Source: an uncultured Alphaproteobacteria bacterium (GTDB lineage Bacteria; Pseudomonadota; Alphaproteobacteria; RUG11792). From it: a DNA stretch of 64,000 nt. The notes below the pieces were generated by a model, which did no database searches, was not told the origin of the DNA, and saw only the letters and a list, made by a program, of their open reading frames with translations. Positions 1 to 11,069 of this stretch are shown piece by piece. Position 1 is the stretch's first letter. Each line of letters starts with the position of its first letter. A program made the translations under genes and the position numbers. Location of the stretch: the NCBI GenBank assembly GCA_944390585.1, contig CALXQI010000015.1:62001-126000 (forward strand), in the 5' to 3' direction.

Positions 1-57
1 TAGTATAAACTATAAGATAATGTTGCGGTGTTAGAAGTTTATACAATATCTTTTAGT

Positions 58-304
58 ATGGAATACAGCTGGATAGTTAGTAAATTGTAATACTTTTGCT
101 ATTGTGGGGAAATTAACATGATATTTATTGTAATAGATGTATGCAAAAGTATGTATAGTATGTTTAAACGCTATCTATGGAATATAGTTGGTAGCTAGTA
201 AATTATAATACTTTTGCTATTGTTGAGAATTAATATGATATTTATTGTAATAGATGCATAGGGCGGTATAAGAGTAATTTTAATGGTGTGTTTAAATACT
301 ATCT
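58..304. repeat. Two-copy degenerate tandem repeat downstream of uppS
   Basis: Two consecutive units, about 58-175 and 177-304, align over nearly their whole length. Both contain ACTTTTGCTATTGT, then TGATATTTATTGTAATAGATG, and both end in TGTTTAAAYRCTATCT. The end of the second unit overlaps the last codons and stop of uppS (minus strand), so the array appears to include a copy of the gene tail. The repeat may continue left of the window. No gene is seen in 1-298. Confidence 0.75.
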
Positions 305-964
305 TCCGTATGTGCGTTTTCTTTCATTATAATCAGCAATTGCAATATCAAGATCTTGTTCATTAAAATCTGGCCACAACATATCTGCAAAAAATAGTTC
401 ACTATATGCGGATTGCCAAAGTAAAAAATTGCTCATTCTTTTTGCACTTTTTGTCCTTATTATCAAGTCTGGATCTGGTAATCCAGCGGTATCTAGGTTT
501 TGAGAGATGGCATCTTCTGTAATCTCTCCAGTAATTTTTTTACACGCTCTAACAATTTCATCACGGCCACCGTAGCTTATAGCCAAGCATACTAACATGC
601 CAGTATTGTGTTTTGATTGTTCAACAAGATCGTATAATTTGTTACGCAGACTGGAATCAAGTCTATTTATATCACCGATTAAAACAAGCTTCATGTGGTT
701 GATTCGTTGCATCATTGCATCATTGTTAAGAAATTCAAATGCTGTCCCAAAAAAAGAGTCTAGCCAATTCTTTGGTCTTAGCCAATTTTCTGTAGAAAAT
801 GCATAAAAAGTTGCATACTTAATCTTGCGCGCCTCGCATAATAACGCTATATCAATCAGTGTATTCATTCCAGCAATATAACCATCTTTACTATTCTTAT
901 TGTTATTTTTTGCCCAAGTAGAATTACCATCCATAATAAATGCAATGTGTTGCAATTTATTCAT
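299..964 (-). CDS. uppS: Isoprenyl transferase (undecaprenyl diphosphate synthase-like) with altered active-site motifs
   Basis: Cis-prenyltransferase family, which makes the C55 lipid carrier for peptidoglycan from FPP and IPP. At 221 residues it is slightly short for the family. Recognisable signatures are HIAFIMDGN at about residues 6-14, FYAFSTENW near 54, SYGGRDEIV near 130, and SNFLLWQSAYSEL followed by WPDF near the C-terminus. Two normally invariant spots are changed. MDGNGRWA reads MDGNSTWA, so the phosphate-binding Arg is gone. RT-(S/G)GE-xR reads RTKSAKR, so the Mg-binding Glu (E213 in E. coli numbering, from memory) is Ala. The frame is otherwise intact. It may be a catalytically weakened or re-purposed enzyme, or an early pseudogene. 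The family call is firm and the activity uncertain. Confidence 0.88.
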   Translation of the reverse strand: MNKLQHIAFIMDGNSTWAKNNNKNSKDGYIAGMNTLIDIALLCEARKIKYATFYAFSTENWLRPKNWLDSFFGTAFEFLNNDAMMQRINHMKLVLIGDINRLDSSLRNKLYDLVEQSKHNTGMLVCLAISYGGRDEIVRACKKITGEITEDAISQNLDTAGLPDPDLIIRTKSAKRMSNFLLWQSAYSELFFADMLWPDFNEQDLDIAIADYNERKRTYGR

Positions 965-1068
965 ATTAAGTAATTATTACTTATTACTCACACTGAATTA
1001 TACAATTTTTATAGACAGAATAAAAGATATAAGTTGTATACAATTTTGCTTACAAAAAATGTATCATC

Positions 1069-1527
1069 TTGTATGACGCAGGTAGGGTGCTTAGAGTGGA
1101 ATTGTTTTTTTACATCGCTTGTATATGCTCATTTTTTGCTATTTTCCGTACGTTGGATATAGAATCAGTATTTTGGTTTTGCATATCTGTTATACTGTTT
1201 TCTATAACAGTTTATAATTCATCTTATGCGCTTTCTATACCTTTTTTATTATTATATACTTCTGAATGTTTGCTATTTTTGTTAATGTTGGCAAATAACA
1301 AACAAAGTAAGGTAAAATTTAATAAAATGCATTTTTTTGCAACTATAATATGTTGCTTGATGTTATATTTTTATTTTAATGATAATATACCTAAAATAAA
1401 TATTATGCAGAAACAGAACATGGATGTACTTCTTGGTATATCTTGTATAGTTGTTATATTTTTAACTTTTCTTGTTCTAGCATGTATTTCTTCAATTATG
1501 ATAAAAAAAACGGATGAAAGAACATAA
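1069..1527 (+). CDS. Small membrane protein, possibly a highly divergent NuoJ
   Basis: A 152-residue, very hydrophobic protein with about four or five predicted membrane segments and a basic C-terminal tail (IKKTDERT). The first frame codon is TTG at 1069; GTG at 1087 is an alternative, and no strong ribosome binding site decides. The pattern FFYI, then SVFWF, then LLYTSECLLFLLML, matches in order and spacing the NuoJ pattern FFYI, then HSVLF, then VVYVGAVAVLFLF. NuoJ is absent next to nuoK elsewhere in this window. The NuoJ identity is an inference from that pattern only; an unrelated membrane protein is equally possible. Confidence 0.5.
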   Translation: MYDAGRVLRVELFFYIACICSFFAIFRTLDIESVFWFCISVILFSITVYNSSYALSIPFLLLYTSECLLFLLMLANNKQSKVKFNKMHFFATIICCLMLYFYFNDNIPKINIMQKQNMDVLLGISCIVVIFLTFLVLACISSIMIKKTDERT

Positions 1528-1569
1528 TTTTATACTATTAAAGAGAAAAATTACGTTACTTTAAGATAA

Positions 1570-3336
<1,767 letters not shown>

Positions 3337-3426
3337 TTATAGTTAAATTTACTTTTATCTTTGCATTATGTTCATATTCAAATGTTGTTTATGCAGTTCT
3401 TGTGTCCACCAGTATATTATAGATAA

Positions 3427-4932
3427 CTAATAATTGACCTTGATTTGCCATGTAATTGACAATGTTGAGTTATTACTAACATGTTCACGAATATAAATTA
3501 CATGATGTGTAAAAATATCTGCATGCCTAATTATAATAGGGTGGGACGATATAAATTTGTAAACATTATTATTAATCATAATTGTCGCTTTATTGTTATC
3601 ATCTCTTGTAACCTCTGCATTTCTATGTAACACGATTTGTACTAATGCATTAGCATTGTTTTTACAATAGAATATTTCATTTATATTCATAATATCATAC
3701 ATATCATCAAATTTTATTTCTCGTCTTATTGCAAAACTTCCATATATATTTGATTTGCCTATTATTTCACATTCTATCATTTCATCTGAATTATCAACGA
3801 AAATTTTATTTATACTATCTTTTAACAGAGAATTTTTATCTTTGTACATTGCACAATTTGTAATATTAATTATTTTTTGAGAATCAAAACTTATTTCACT
3901 AGGAAAAACGTAGTTTTGCATATCACGTGTATTTATAACTACACTTTTATTATTATTTGTAAAATTGTAAATGCCAATCTCATTGTAATTACTTATTTCT
4001 GTTTGTATATCAGTAAGAGATAGTACTGCATCTATCAAATTTGATTTTGCATTAAAAACTGGCTGGTAATAAGAAAATTCTCCAATGTTATATGCCAAGT
4101 AGCCATTTGACATTCTTGCAAAGCGTACGTATTGCGCGATTTTTGGTAATGCATTAAAAAACGTGATATTATTTGTATTTTTGATTACAAATCTTATTTC
4201 TAATAGTAATTTTAAAATAAAAAATTGTGCATCTGGATTATAAGTGATATAAATCCAGTCTGAAGAAAAACATTTTGCGATTATTTTTTCAATTTTTTTT
4301 ATATAACGCAAGACATTAAATCTTCGTACACCAAAGGAATAACAGGATATGATTGTTCTAAGTGCACTTAAAACAGTTAAATAATCTGTTTCATATTTAT
4401 ATACTTTAATGATGTGTGATAGTTGTTCTGTAATACTTGATAAAACGTATTTTTGAAATTTATCTGATGCTCCCAAAGCAAAAAATGAATACGCGTACAG
4501 CCAGTTTATTATACGTTCTGATGTAATTAATGTATCAAACAATGGTTGCTTCCAAAAATAACTTGTAGACCTGTATTTTTGTATAAAAGTTTCAACAGCG
4601 TTACGTACAAATTTTCTCATCTCAAAGCCGCCCACTGCCTGTAAATCTCTAATCCATGCAAAACTATTTATATACATGTCTACATCATTAACATTATCAG
4701 TACAGAAGATAGAATTTAAAATATCTGCATGTTCGTAAAAGTCTCTAATGTGCACAACACCATTTAAAAAATCTTTTCCTGATTCTTGATTTCCAGGCCA
4801 TGGATCTGTAATAAATTTTGTAACATCAAAAAAAGATGAGGATCTTCTCAATGACCATTTATAAAATACACCATTTAAAGTAATAGATTTTCTAAAAGCT
4901 TTATAGCCGTTAATATAATCAGTATTTTTCAT
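3427..4932 (-). CDS. Heparinase II/III family protein
   Basis: A 501-residue protein resembling the heparinase II/III-like proteins widespread in alphaproteobacteria. Visible hallmarks are FAWIRDLQAVGG (near 91), a basic helical region, and ERIINWLYAYSFF (near 138), as in the alpha-toroid of those proteins, followed by a beta-rich C-terminal half. In the family these are polysaccharide lyase-like proteins; the substrate here is unknown and, without polysaccharide genes around it, cannot be guessed. Its ATG overlaps the stop of the upstream SPFH gene (ATGA), so the two are translationally coupled. No signal peptide is evident. It is AT-rich and Asn/Ile-rich, like its neighbours. Confidence 0.75.
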   Translation of the reverse strand: MKNTDYINGYKAFRKSITLNGVFYKWSLRRSSSFFDVTKFITDPWPGNQESGKDFLNGVVHIRDFYEHADILNSIFCTDNVNDVDMYINSFAWIRDLQAVGGFEMRKFVRNAVETFIQKYRSTSYFWKQPLFDTLITSERIINWLYAYSFFALGASDKFQKYVLSSITEQLSHIIKVYKYETDYLTVLSALRTIISCYSFGVRRFNVLRYIKKIEKIIAKCFSSDWIYITYNPDAQFFILKLLLEIRFVIKNTNNITFFNALPKIAQYVRFARMSNGYLAYNIGEFSYYQPVFNAKSNLIDAVLSLTDIQTEISNYNEIGIYNFTNNNKSVVINTRDMQNYVFPSEISFDSQKIINITNCAMYKDKNSLLKDSINKIFVDNSDEMIECEIIGKSNIYGSFAIRREIKFDDMYDIMNINEIFYCKNNANALVQIVLHRNAEVTRDDNNKATIMINNNVYKFISSHPIIIRHADIFTHHVIYIREHVSNNSTLSITWQIKVNY

Positions 4933-5879
4933 TTGTCATGTTTTGCAGCAAAAATTGTTTCGCGTAAGTGCTTGCTTAAATTTGCCATATCAGGTTCATG
5001 CTGCACAAAGACGAGGTTACTCTTAGAATTAGAGCCTATCTCTTTCATCATATCCATATACTGTGAAACCAATACAAGATTCATTACATCTTGTGATGAA
5101 ACATCAACCTGTTTGGCAAAATCTTCCACAGAGCGACGTAATCCATCAATAATTGCTTCACGCTGACCAGCAATACCTTTACCATGCAAAACTGCAGCCT
5201 CTGCCTCCGCTTCTGCCTGTTTTACGCGTAGTATTTTAGAAGCTTCTCCCTTTTCCATCGCTGCAACTCTTTCTCTTTGCGATACGTTGATTTCATTCAT
5301 TGCTTCTTTTACTCGCGCATCAGGAGAGATGTCAGTGATTAATGTTTTTCTAATCTGAAAGCCAAATTCTGACATTGTACTTGATAATTCAACATTTACG
5401 GCGTTTGCTATGTCATCTTTTTTTGCAAAGACGTCATCAAGTAATAATTCCGGAACACGTGCACGCACTATATCAAAAACAAATGCCTTTATTTGTTGCT
5501 GCGGGTTTTCTAATGTGTAATATGCTTCATATACTTTTTCTGGGATAACATGAAATTGCACAGACACATTAACGGCAACAAAGACATTGTCGAGTGTTTT
5601 TGTCTCAACGTTAACATCCAACTGGTTTGTTCTCATAGAAATGGTCGCCCGGACGCGATCGATAATAGGAATTTTAAATCTGATACCTGGGCGCGCTAGG
5701 TATAAAAATTTTCCTAACCTTTCAACAATTGCGCAAGTCTTTTCTTTTACTACAAAAACAATATTGAGTATAATAATAGTAAGTATAACAAGTGATGGAA
5801 AACCATAAAAGACTACGCCAGATATTAAAGCACCTACAGTCATATCAAAAAACAATGCACATATATTAGATACTAACAT
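4929..5879 (-). CDS. SPFH/Band 7 membrane protein (stomatin/QmcA-like)
   Basis: A 316-residue protein with an N-terminal membrane segment (about residues 12-45), then the SPFH core (KTCAIVERLGKFLYLARPG, IDRVRATISMRTNQLDV), then a coiled coil rich in Ala/Glu (QAEAEAEAAVLHGKG, near 215-232). SPFH proteins form membrane scaffolds that often control FtsH-type proteases or membrane microdomains. It heads a coupled pair with the heparinase-like gene (4-nt overlap ATGA) and follows lgt on the same strand. The clean family match makes the class certain; the exact role is not visible. Confidence 0.92.
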   Translation of the reverse strand: MLVSNICALFFDMTVGALISGVVFYGFPSLVILTIIILNIVFVVKEKTCAIVERLGKFLYLARPGIRFKIPIIDRVRATISMRTNQLDVNVETKTLDNVFVAVNVSVQFHVIPEKVYEAYYTLENPQQQIKAFVFDIVRARVPELLLDDVFAKKDDIANAVNVELSSTMSEFGFQIRKTLITDISPDARVKEAMNEINVSQRERVAAMEKGEASKILRVKQAEAEAEAAVLHGKGIAGQREAIIDGLRRSVEDFAKQVDVSSQDVMNLVLVSQYMDMMKEIGSNSKSNLVFVQHEPDMANLSKHLRETIFAAKHDK

Positions 5880-5903
5880 GTAACATGGGAAAATACAACG
5901 ATT

Positions 5904-6698
5904 CTATTTATTGTAATTTGTTTGTTGATTTATGTAAAAAATACGCAGAATAATACAATATATACATGTTATTACAAAATAAATAATTGATAAAATTTGC
6001 CCTGTTGTTAATCCAAACATGCATATATCTGTTTCTTTGTAAAATTCTGTAAAAAATCTAGAAATAGAATAAATACTTATAAATACAACTGCATACATTG
6101 TTGTTCCAATTTTTACATTACATTTTTTCATAAATAGCATCACAATAAAGTTGACAAGGCCTTCTGTCAATGCTTCGTAAATTTGCACCGGATGTCTAGG
6201 TATTGAATCAACTGTAGAAAAAATAACTCCATACGGTGCTTGTGTTGCTGTTCCATATAATTCTTGATTTATAAAATTAGCAAATCTTCCAATAAATATG
6301 CCTATACTGCCAGAAAAAGATAATATATCTGCTAATATCGATATTTTTATATTATTATTTTTAGCAAATGTAAGTAATGCAAAAACAACGCCAATAACTC
6401 CTCCGTGAAAAGATAATCCTCCATGGCGTAACATTATTATTTCACTTGGATGCTCAATGTAATACTTTGGTTCAAAAAATAATACATGTCCAAGTCTTGC
6501 AAAAATAATACAATAAATAATCATTTTATACATCATTTTATCAAATTGTGTTTTTGTGATTACTTGTGTTGCATGCTCTGTTAGTTTATATGCAAATGAC
6601 CACGAACATGCCACAGCAAAAGCATAAATGATACCGTACCAGTATATATCCACTCCAAATACTGAAAACGCTGTACAAGATACATCAAGAACAAACAT
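5904..6698 (-). CDS. lgt: Prolipoprotein diacylglyceryl transferase
   Basis: Transfers diacylglyceryl from phosphatidylglycerol to the cysteine of the lipobox of lipoprotein precursors in the inner membrane. 264 residues with several membrane segments. The Lgt signatures are present: GGLSFHGGVIG (near 93-103, essential His), GRFANFINQELYG (near 137, essential Arg), and PRHPVQIYEA with the conserved Pro-Val-Gln-Ile-Tyr-Glu. Start ATG at 6698 gives the usual short periplasmic N-terminus. It lies 24 nt upstream of the SPFH gene on the same strand and is probably co-transcribed. Confidence 0.95.
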   Translation of the reverse strand: MFVLDVSCTAFSVFGVDIYWYGIIYAFAVACSWSFAYKLTEHATQVITKTQFDKMMYKMIIYCIIFARLGHVLFFEPKYYIEHPSEIIMLRHGGLSFHGGVIGVVFALLTFAKNNNIKISILADILSFSGSIGIFIGRFANFINQELYGTATQAPYGVIFSTVDSIPRHPVQIYEALTEGLVNFIVMLFMKKCNVKIGTTMYAVVFISIYSISRFFTEFYKETDICMFGLTTGQILSIIYFVITCIYCIILRIFYINQQTNYNK

Positions 6699-6786
6699 CT
6701 GTTTTTTTCTTAAAATATTTTTTAAACATTATGACAGACTATTACAATTTTACATAATGTCGTAAAATAGCCGTGTTACTAATTGT

Positions 6787-7770
6787 TTGAGAGTGACAGT
6801 GTTGAATGACAAACATAGACGAAGGATGTCTTCGCAAAGGCGTGGTCAAGATCATTATATGAGATATGATGATGTTTTTATGTCACAAAATCAAAAAGAT
6901 AAACGCATGAATAGATTTGATGATGTTGATACTGATACAGAATATGAGGAATATAATGAAGAAGATGACAATATAGATGAAAATGAAGATGTTTTCGCAA
7001 AGGATGATATCTTAAACAGTAGGATGGTTCAGTACCAAAGGCGCAAATTGCCGGCGTTACAGCAGTACGATGCTAGGCAACAAAGAAGACGCCAGCAACA
7101 ATATGATGAGGACTTGTACTGGCGTGAAGAGGATGACTATTACGCTAGAAAAAAGAAGGGCATTTATGAAAAGGACAGCTTTATAAAAGCGATATGGCAT
7201 AGATTTTTTGTGGCGTTTGCTGTGATAATATCGCTTGTTTGCCTATCATGGACTGTATACAACTGGAGCAAGCAACAAGGAAGTGGGTACGAGAATAATG
7301 TTGGTGTGGTTATTGAGCCACAAAATAGGAATTTTAGAGTTGTTCCAGAAAATCCAGGTGGGGTTGAAATCCCTAATCAGAACAGGCATATTTACTTGGC
7401 AGAAAATGGTATGAAAAATGTTGAGCAGAATGATGTTGTTATTCCGCAGACTACTTATAACAGACCAACAGAGGCAGCAGATAATGCTTTGCAGGCAACA
7501 GATGAAGTAAAGATAACAGCGTTTGTACATTATATAAAACTTGATACATCTGATAATAAGGATGTATTGACAACAAAAATAGAATCAATAAAGACTCGTT
7601 TTGCTAATTTAATTGGGTCTGCTAGTGTTAGTGTGCAAGCAGTAAGCGGCAAGGATGGTAAAAAAGTTTATGCTGTTTTGGTTGGACCATATGCAAATAA
7701 ACAGGATGCGATAAGTATTGCAAAGAGCATGCAAGTAGATTGCTCTGTTATTAGTACTGAAAAAAAGTAG
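6787..7770 (+). CDS. Inner-membrane protein with periplasmic SPOR domain
   Basis: 327 residues: a long charged, disordered cytoplasmic N-terminus rich in Arg, Asp, Glu and Tyr (1-135), one membrane segment (about 138-158, RFFVAFAVIISLVCLSW), a periplasmic linker, and a C-terminal SPOR-like domain (about 245-322) with YAVLVGPYANKQDAISIAKSM. SPOR domains bind denuded peptidoglycan glycans at the septum, so a cell-division or envelope role is likely. The first codon is TTG at 6787; an ATG exists at 6826 and either could be used. It sits 8 nt before trmD, on the same strand. Confidence 0.8.
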   Translation: MRVTVLNDKHRRRMSSQRRGQDHYMRYDDVFMSQNQKDKRMNRFDDVDTDTEYEEYNEEDDNIDENEDVFAKDDILNSRMVQYQRRKLPALQQYDARQQRRRQQQYDEDLYWREEDDYYARKKKGIYEKDSFIKAIWHRFFVAFAVIISLVCLSWTVYNWSKQQGSGYENNVGVVIEPQNRNFRVVPENPGGVEIPNQNRHIYLAENGMKNVEQNDVVIPQTTYNRPTEAADNALQATDEVKITAFVHYIKLDTSDNKDVLTTKIESIKTRFANLIGSASVSVQAVSGKDGKKVYAVLVGPYANKQDAISIAKSMQVDCSVISTEKK

Positions 7771-7778
7771 TTGAACTT

Positions 7779-8495
7779 GTGGACAAAGTATTTTTAGTAA
7801 CGGTTGTTACAATTTTTCCAGATATGTTTCCTGGCCCGTTAGCATACGGGCTGTCTGGTAAGGCTATTGGTTCCAAGTGGAGTTTACAGACAATAAATAT
7901 ACGTGATTTCGCAAATGATAAACATAAAACAGTGGATGATACTCCATTTGGAGGCGGGCCAGGTATGATAATGCGCCCAGATGTTGTACATGATGCTATG
8001 CTTGCTGCTTTGGCAAAGTATGATAATAAACCAAAAATAATATTTATGTCTCCTAGAGGAAAAACTTTAACACATCATGTAGTACAAGAGTTGTCATCAA
8101 ATAAACATGGGTTAATTATTTTGTGTGGTAGGTATGAAGGTATTGATGAACGCGTGATAGAATTTTGGAAAGAAAATCATAATATGATAGAAATAAGTAT
8201 AGGTGATTATATTTTATTCGGTGGAGAAATACCTGCTATGGTAGTTATAGATACTTGTATTAGATTACTTGATGGAGTAATGAAAAATCCAAATTCTACA
8301 TTTGATGAAAGTTTTTCTCTGGACTGTTTGGAATATCCGCAGTATACTAAACCAAGGATATGGTGTCAGCGCCGTGTGCCGGATGTTCTGTTGACTGGCA
8401 ATCACAAGCAGATTGCTGAGTGGAAGCGGAGCGAGTCTTTGCGTATAACATCTGAGCGTAGGCCTGATTTGTTGTGTCGTAATAGGAGATTATAA
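7779..8495 (+). CDS. trmD: tRNA (guanine-37-N1)-methyltransferase
   Basis: SPOUT-family enzyme that methylates G37 of tRNAs to prevent +1 frameshifting. 238 residues, normal length. Motifs: TIFPDMFPGPL near the N-terminus, DDTPFGGGPGMIMRPD (near 53), FMSPRGKTL, LCGRYEGIDERVIE (knotted SAM site, near 112-125) and SIGDYILFGGE. The start is GTG at 7779. It precedes rplS directly (stop TAA followed at once by ATG), the usual trmD-rplS pair. rpsP and rimM, often upstream, are absent. Confidence 0.97.
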   Translation: MDKVFLVTVVTIFPDMFPGPLAYGLSGKAIGSKWSLQTINIRDFANDKHKTVDDTPFGGGPGMIMRPDVVHDAMLAALAKYDNKPKIIFMSPRGKTLTHHVVQELSSNKHGLIILCGRYEGIDERVIEFWKENHNMIEISIGDYILFGGEIPAMVVIDTCIRLLDGVMKNPNSTFDESFSLDCLEYPQYTKPRIWCQRRVPDVLLTGNHKQIAEWKRSESLRITSERRPDLLCRNRRL

Positions 8496-8861
8496 ATGAA
8501 TCTAATAGAACAAATTAATGCAGAAAATATTGCAAAATTGACAGAATCCCGTGTTATACCTGATTTTAGAGCTGGGGATACTGTAGTAGTTTCTGTCAAA
8601 GTTGTTGAAGGAACGCGTGAGCGCATGCAAGAGTTTGAAGGCGTTGTTATTGGCAGAAAAAACCGTGGAATTGGATCATCTTTTCGTGTAAGAAAAATAG
8701 CTAGTGGTGAAGGAGTGGAACGTGTTTTCCCACTATATTCACCAAATATTAAAATTGATGTTGTAAGACATGGGCGCGTGAGAAGAGCAAAATTGTACTA
8801 TTTGCGTTCCAGGTCTGGCAAAAGTGCCAGAATCGCAGAGCGCAAGCGTGTGGCAAAGTAA
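8496..8861 (+). CDS. rplS: Ribosomal protein bL19
   Basis: 121 residues, full length for the family. Typical core: [40 protein letters not shown] and the FPLYSPNI segment, with a basic C-terminus. The start is set by AGGAG about 7 nt before the ATG, inside the trmD end. Last gene of the trmD operon; its 3' flank opens into a repeat-filled spacer. Confidence 0.98.
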   Translation: MNLIEQINAENIAKLTESRVIPDFRAGDTVVVSVKVVEGTRERMQEFEGVVIGRKNRGIGSSFRVRKIASGEGVERVFPLYSPNIKIDVVRHGRVRRAKLYYLRSRSGKSARIAERKRVAK

Positions 8862-8939
8862 TGCATGTGTTTATCACTGCATAAAGCCATGCGGAAAGAG
8901 TTTCTTATTTGCTTATATATCTAAGTATTGTTAAACTAA

Positions 8940-9630
8940 TATTATAATAGTTCTAGCTTTGCGTAAATCTTTACGAGATTAAGTGTTGCTTTAGTGTATA
9001 CTGTGTTTTTACAAGAGTTGGATGGAGTGCATCAGGTGGATAAGCTAGTATAATTTTGTGTTAGTCTTTGCAAGGTTAAGTGTTTCTTATATATACTATA
9101 TTTTAAATACAATGTGCTGTTTATATAGCAAAGCTAAACATAATGGGGTAAGTATACAGTGGGGGTGTTGTAATTTTGTGTAAGTTTTTACAAGATTAAG
9201 TATTATTCTAGCATATATTGTGTTTCTATAAGTATAATGTGTGATTTATACAATAAAACTAAGTATAATTGGAATAAAGCATACAGTGAGGTGAGTTATT
9301 ATAATTCTATGTAACCCTATGTAAAATAAAATGTTATTCTGATATATTATATTTTGCAAATATAATATATAATTTATATAGTAAAAATGTAAATGAGCAA
9401 GGTATAATATGTGGTAAGTAGTTATAATTTTGTGTAAAACTTTGTAAGATAAGATGTTGTTCTGGCATATACTATATTTATAAAAATAATTTGTAATTTA
9501 TAATTTATATAGTCAAAGTATAAGTGGACAAAGTATAGCAAAAGATATGTTAGTATAGTTTTGTGTAAATTTTTACAAAATTAAATGTTGTTTTAATGTG
9601 TGTTGTATTTTACAAATATAATAAGTAGTT
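8940..9630. repeat. Six-unit degenerate tandem repeat between rplS and ruvB
   Basis: The 778-bp spacer between two convergent genes carries about six diverged units of about 100-135 bp. They begin near 8951, 9050, 9171, 9300, 9423 and 9557, each starting with a variant of ATAATTTTGTGTAA, followed by CTTTACAAGATTAA, then GTTGTTCTAGCATATACTATATTT and TATAGTAAAACTAAGTATAA. There is no open frame or RNA-like structure. The last codons of ruvB (around 9640-9665) resemble the AAAGTAYAGCMAA part of the unit. Confidence 0.8.
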
Positions 9631-9639
9631 TAGCAAATG

Positions 9640-10641
9640 CTATAAACAAGAAAATAAAGTACAGCCAAGTACATCAAATCCTTTAGTGGATATAATTCTG
9701 CCTCGTGGTGTTTTTTGTATAAAACCTTGCTGTATTAAATATGGCTCTATTACATCTTCTATTGTGCTTTGTGTTTCTGATAATGCAGCTGCAAGTGTTT
9801 CAACACCAACTGGGCCGTCGTTAAATAAATTGTGCAGAGTTAGCAAATACCTTTTATCTTCAGAGTCTAATCCATATGGGTCAACATTTAATTTGTCAAG
9901 ACTTTCTTTTGTTACAGTAATATCAATAATTGAGTTATTAAATACGCTTGCAAAATCACGTACCCTACGGAGTAATCTTCCAGCGACTCGTGGAGTACCG
10001 CGTGATCTACGTGCAATTTCATCACATGCATCACTAGAAATACTAGCCACCATATTATTTGCATTTCTTTGCACGATTTTTGATAATGCGTTAACATCAT
10101 AAAAAGAGAAGCGAAAAGGGATTCCAAATCGTTCGCGTAGTGGCTGTGATAATAGGCCAAGTCTTGTTGTTGCAGCAACTAGAGTAAATTTTGGTGTACC
10201 TATTCTTATTGCTTTTGCTGATTGTCCTTCTCCTATCATAATGTCTATTTTATAATCTTCCATCGCAGGGTACAAAATTTCTTCAACAGCTATCGGCATT
10301 CTATGAATTTCATCTATAAATAAAACATCCATATCATGCATTCCAGTGAGAACAGCTGCTAAATCTCCAGGTTTTGTGATCACTGGACCAGATGTTGTTT
10401 TAATGCCAACATGCATTTCATTTGCAATAATTTGAGCCAGTGTTGTTTTACCAAGGCCTGGAGGACCAGAAAGCAGAACGTGATCTAACGGCTCATTACG
10501 CGCAATGGCGGCATTTATAAAAATTTGTAAATTATTCCTAATTTCATCTTGTCCTGTAAATTCTATTAATCTGGTTGGGCGCGTTCCTAAGAAATCAGCT
10601 TCTTCTATTATGTTTGAATCTATTATTCGTTTTTCAGGCAT
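9640..10641 (-). CDS. ruvB: Holliday junction ATP-dependent DNA helicase RuvB
   Basis: AAA+ motor that drives branch migration with RuvA. 333 residues from the chosen ATG at 10641 (MPEKRII). The frame is open 12 codons further, but that extension is not family-like. Walker [10 protein letters not shown], Walker [10 protein letters not shown], sensor AATTRLG, arginine-finger region [12 protein letters not shown], and the winged helix [14 protein letters not shown] with [14 protein letters not shown]. The extreme C-terminus ([10 protein letters not shown]) is unusual and merges with the repeat array downstream. ruvA and ruvC are not in the window. Confidence 0.97.
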   Translation of the reverse strand: MPEKRIIDSNIIEEADFLGTRPTRLIEFTGQDEIRNNLQIFINAAIARNEPLDHVLLSGPPGLGKTTLAQIIANEMHVGIKTTSGPVITKPGDLAAVLTGMHDMDVLFIDEIHRMPIAVEEILYPAMEDYKIDIMIGEGQSAKAIRIGTPKFTLVAATTRLGLLSQPLRERFGIPFRFSFYDVNALSKIVQRNANNMVASISSDACDEIARRSRGTPRVAGRLLRRVRDFASVFNNSIIDITVTKESLDKLNVDPYGLDSEDKRYLLTLHNLFNDGPVGVETLAAALSETQSTIEDVIEPYLIQQGFIQKTPRGRIISTKGFDVLGCTLFSCL

Positions 10642-10706
10642 TGTACTGAGCAAAATACATATATTAAAATGATACATTAATTTGGAGTGAGCATAAAATA
10701 CAATAA

Positions 10707-11069
10707 TTATAAAAATATTTCTATTTTATTTTGTATCGTATTAGCAATTATTTCTGGCCATTCTATAATACAAATATTTTGTGTCATTGCTTCATATATA
10801 CCTAAATTGTTAAGCTCAGTTTCGTTATTAATTCTGTACAAATCAACATGCCATATATCACATTTTTTATAATTATATATTTGCACAATATTAAATGTAG
10901 GGCTAGTAACTACTGTATTATCTCCTAATAAATGTTTAATAAAAAATTGTGCAAATGTTGTCTTGCCTGCTCCTAGATTTCCATATAACAAAATATTACT
11001 TGGTATTTTTACAGAATTAGCTATATTTTCAGCTTTTGTCTTTAATTCCTCTATCGTATACTTGTACAT
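10707..11069 (-). CDS. tsaE: tRNA t6A biosynthesis ATPase TsaE
   Basis: Small ATPase that works with TsaB/TsaD in N6-threonylcarbamoyl-adenosine synthesis on ANN-decoding tRNAs. About 120 residues with Walker [13 protein letters not shown] (near 36), VTSPTFNIV (switch-like motif), DLYRI and IIEWPE. The chosen start is ATG at 11069 (MYKYTIEEL); the frame extends to 11087. It overlaps the 3' end of dsbB by about 41 nt in a different frame, a tight packing typical of reduced genomes. TsaB and TsaC also occur in the window. Confidence 0.9.
   Translation of the reverse strand: MYKYTIEELKTKAENIANSVKIPSNILLYGNLGAGKTTFAQFFIKHLLGDNTVVTSPTFNIVQIYNYKKCDIWHVDLYRINNETELNNLGIYEAMTQNICIIEWPEIIANTIQNKIEIFL

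Noticed and set aside
4929-5879. HflK/HflC identity for the SPFH protein
   Set aside because: Only one SPFH gene is present with no partner gene, and its layout fits stomatin/QmcA-type proteins better.
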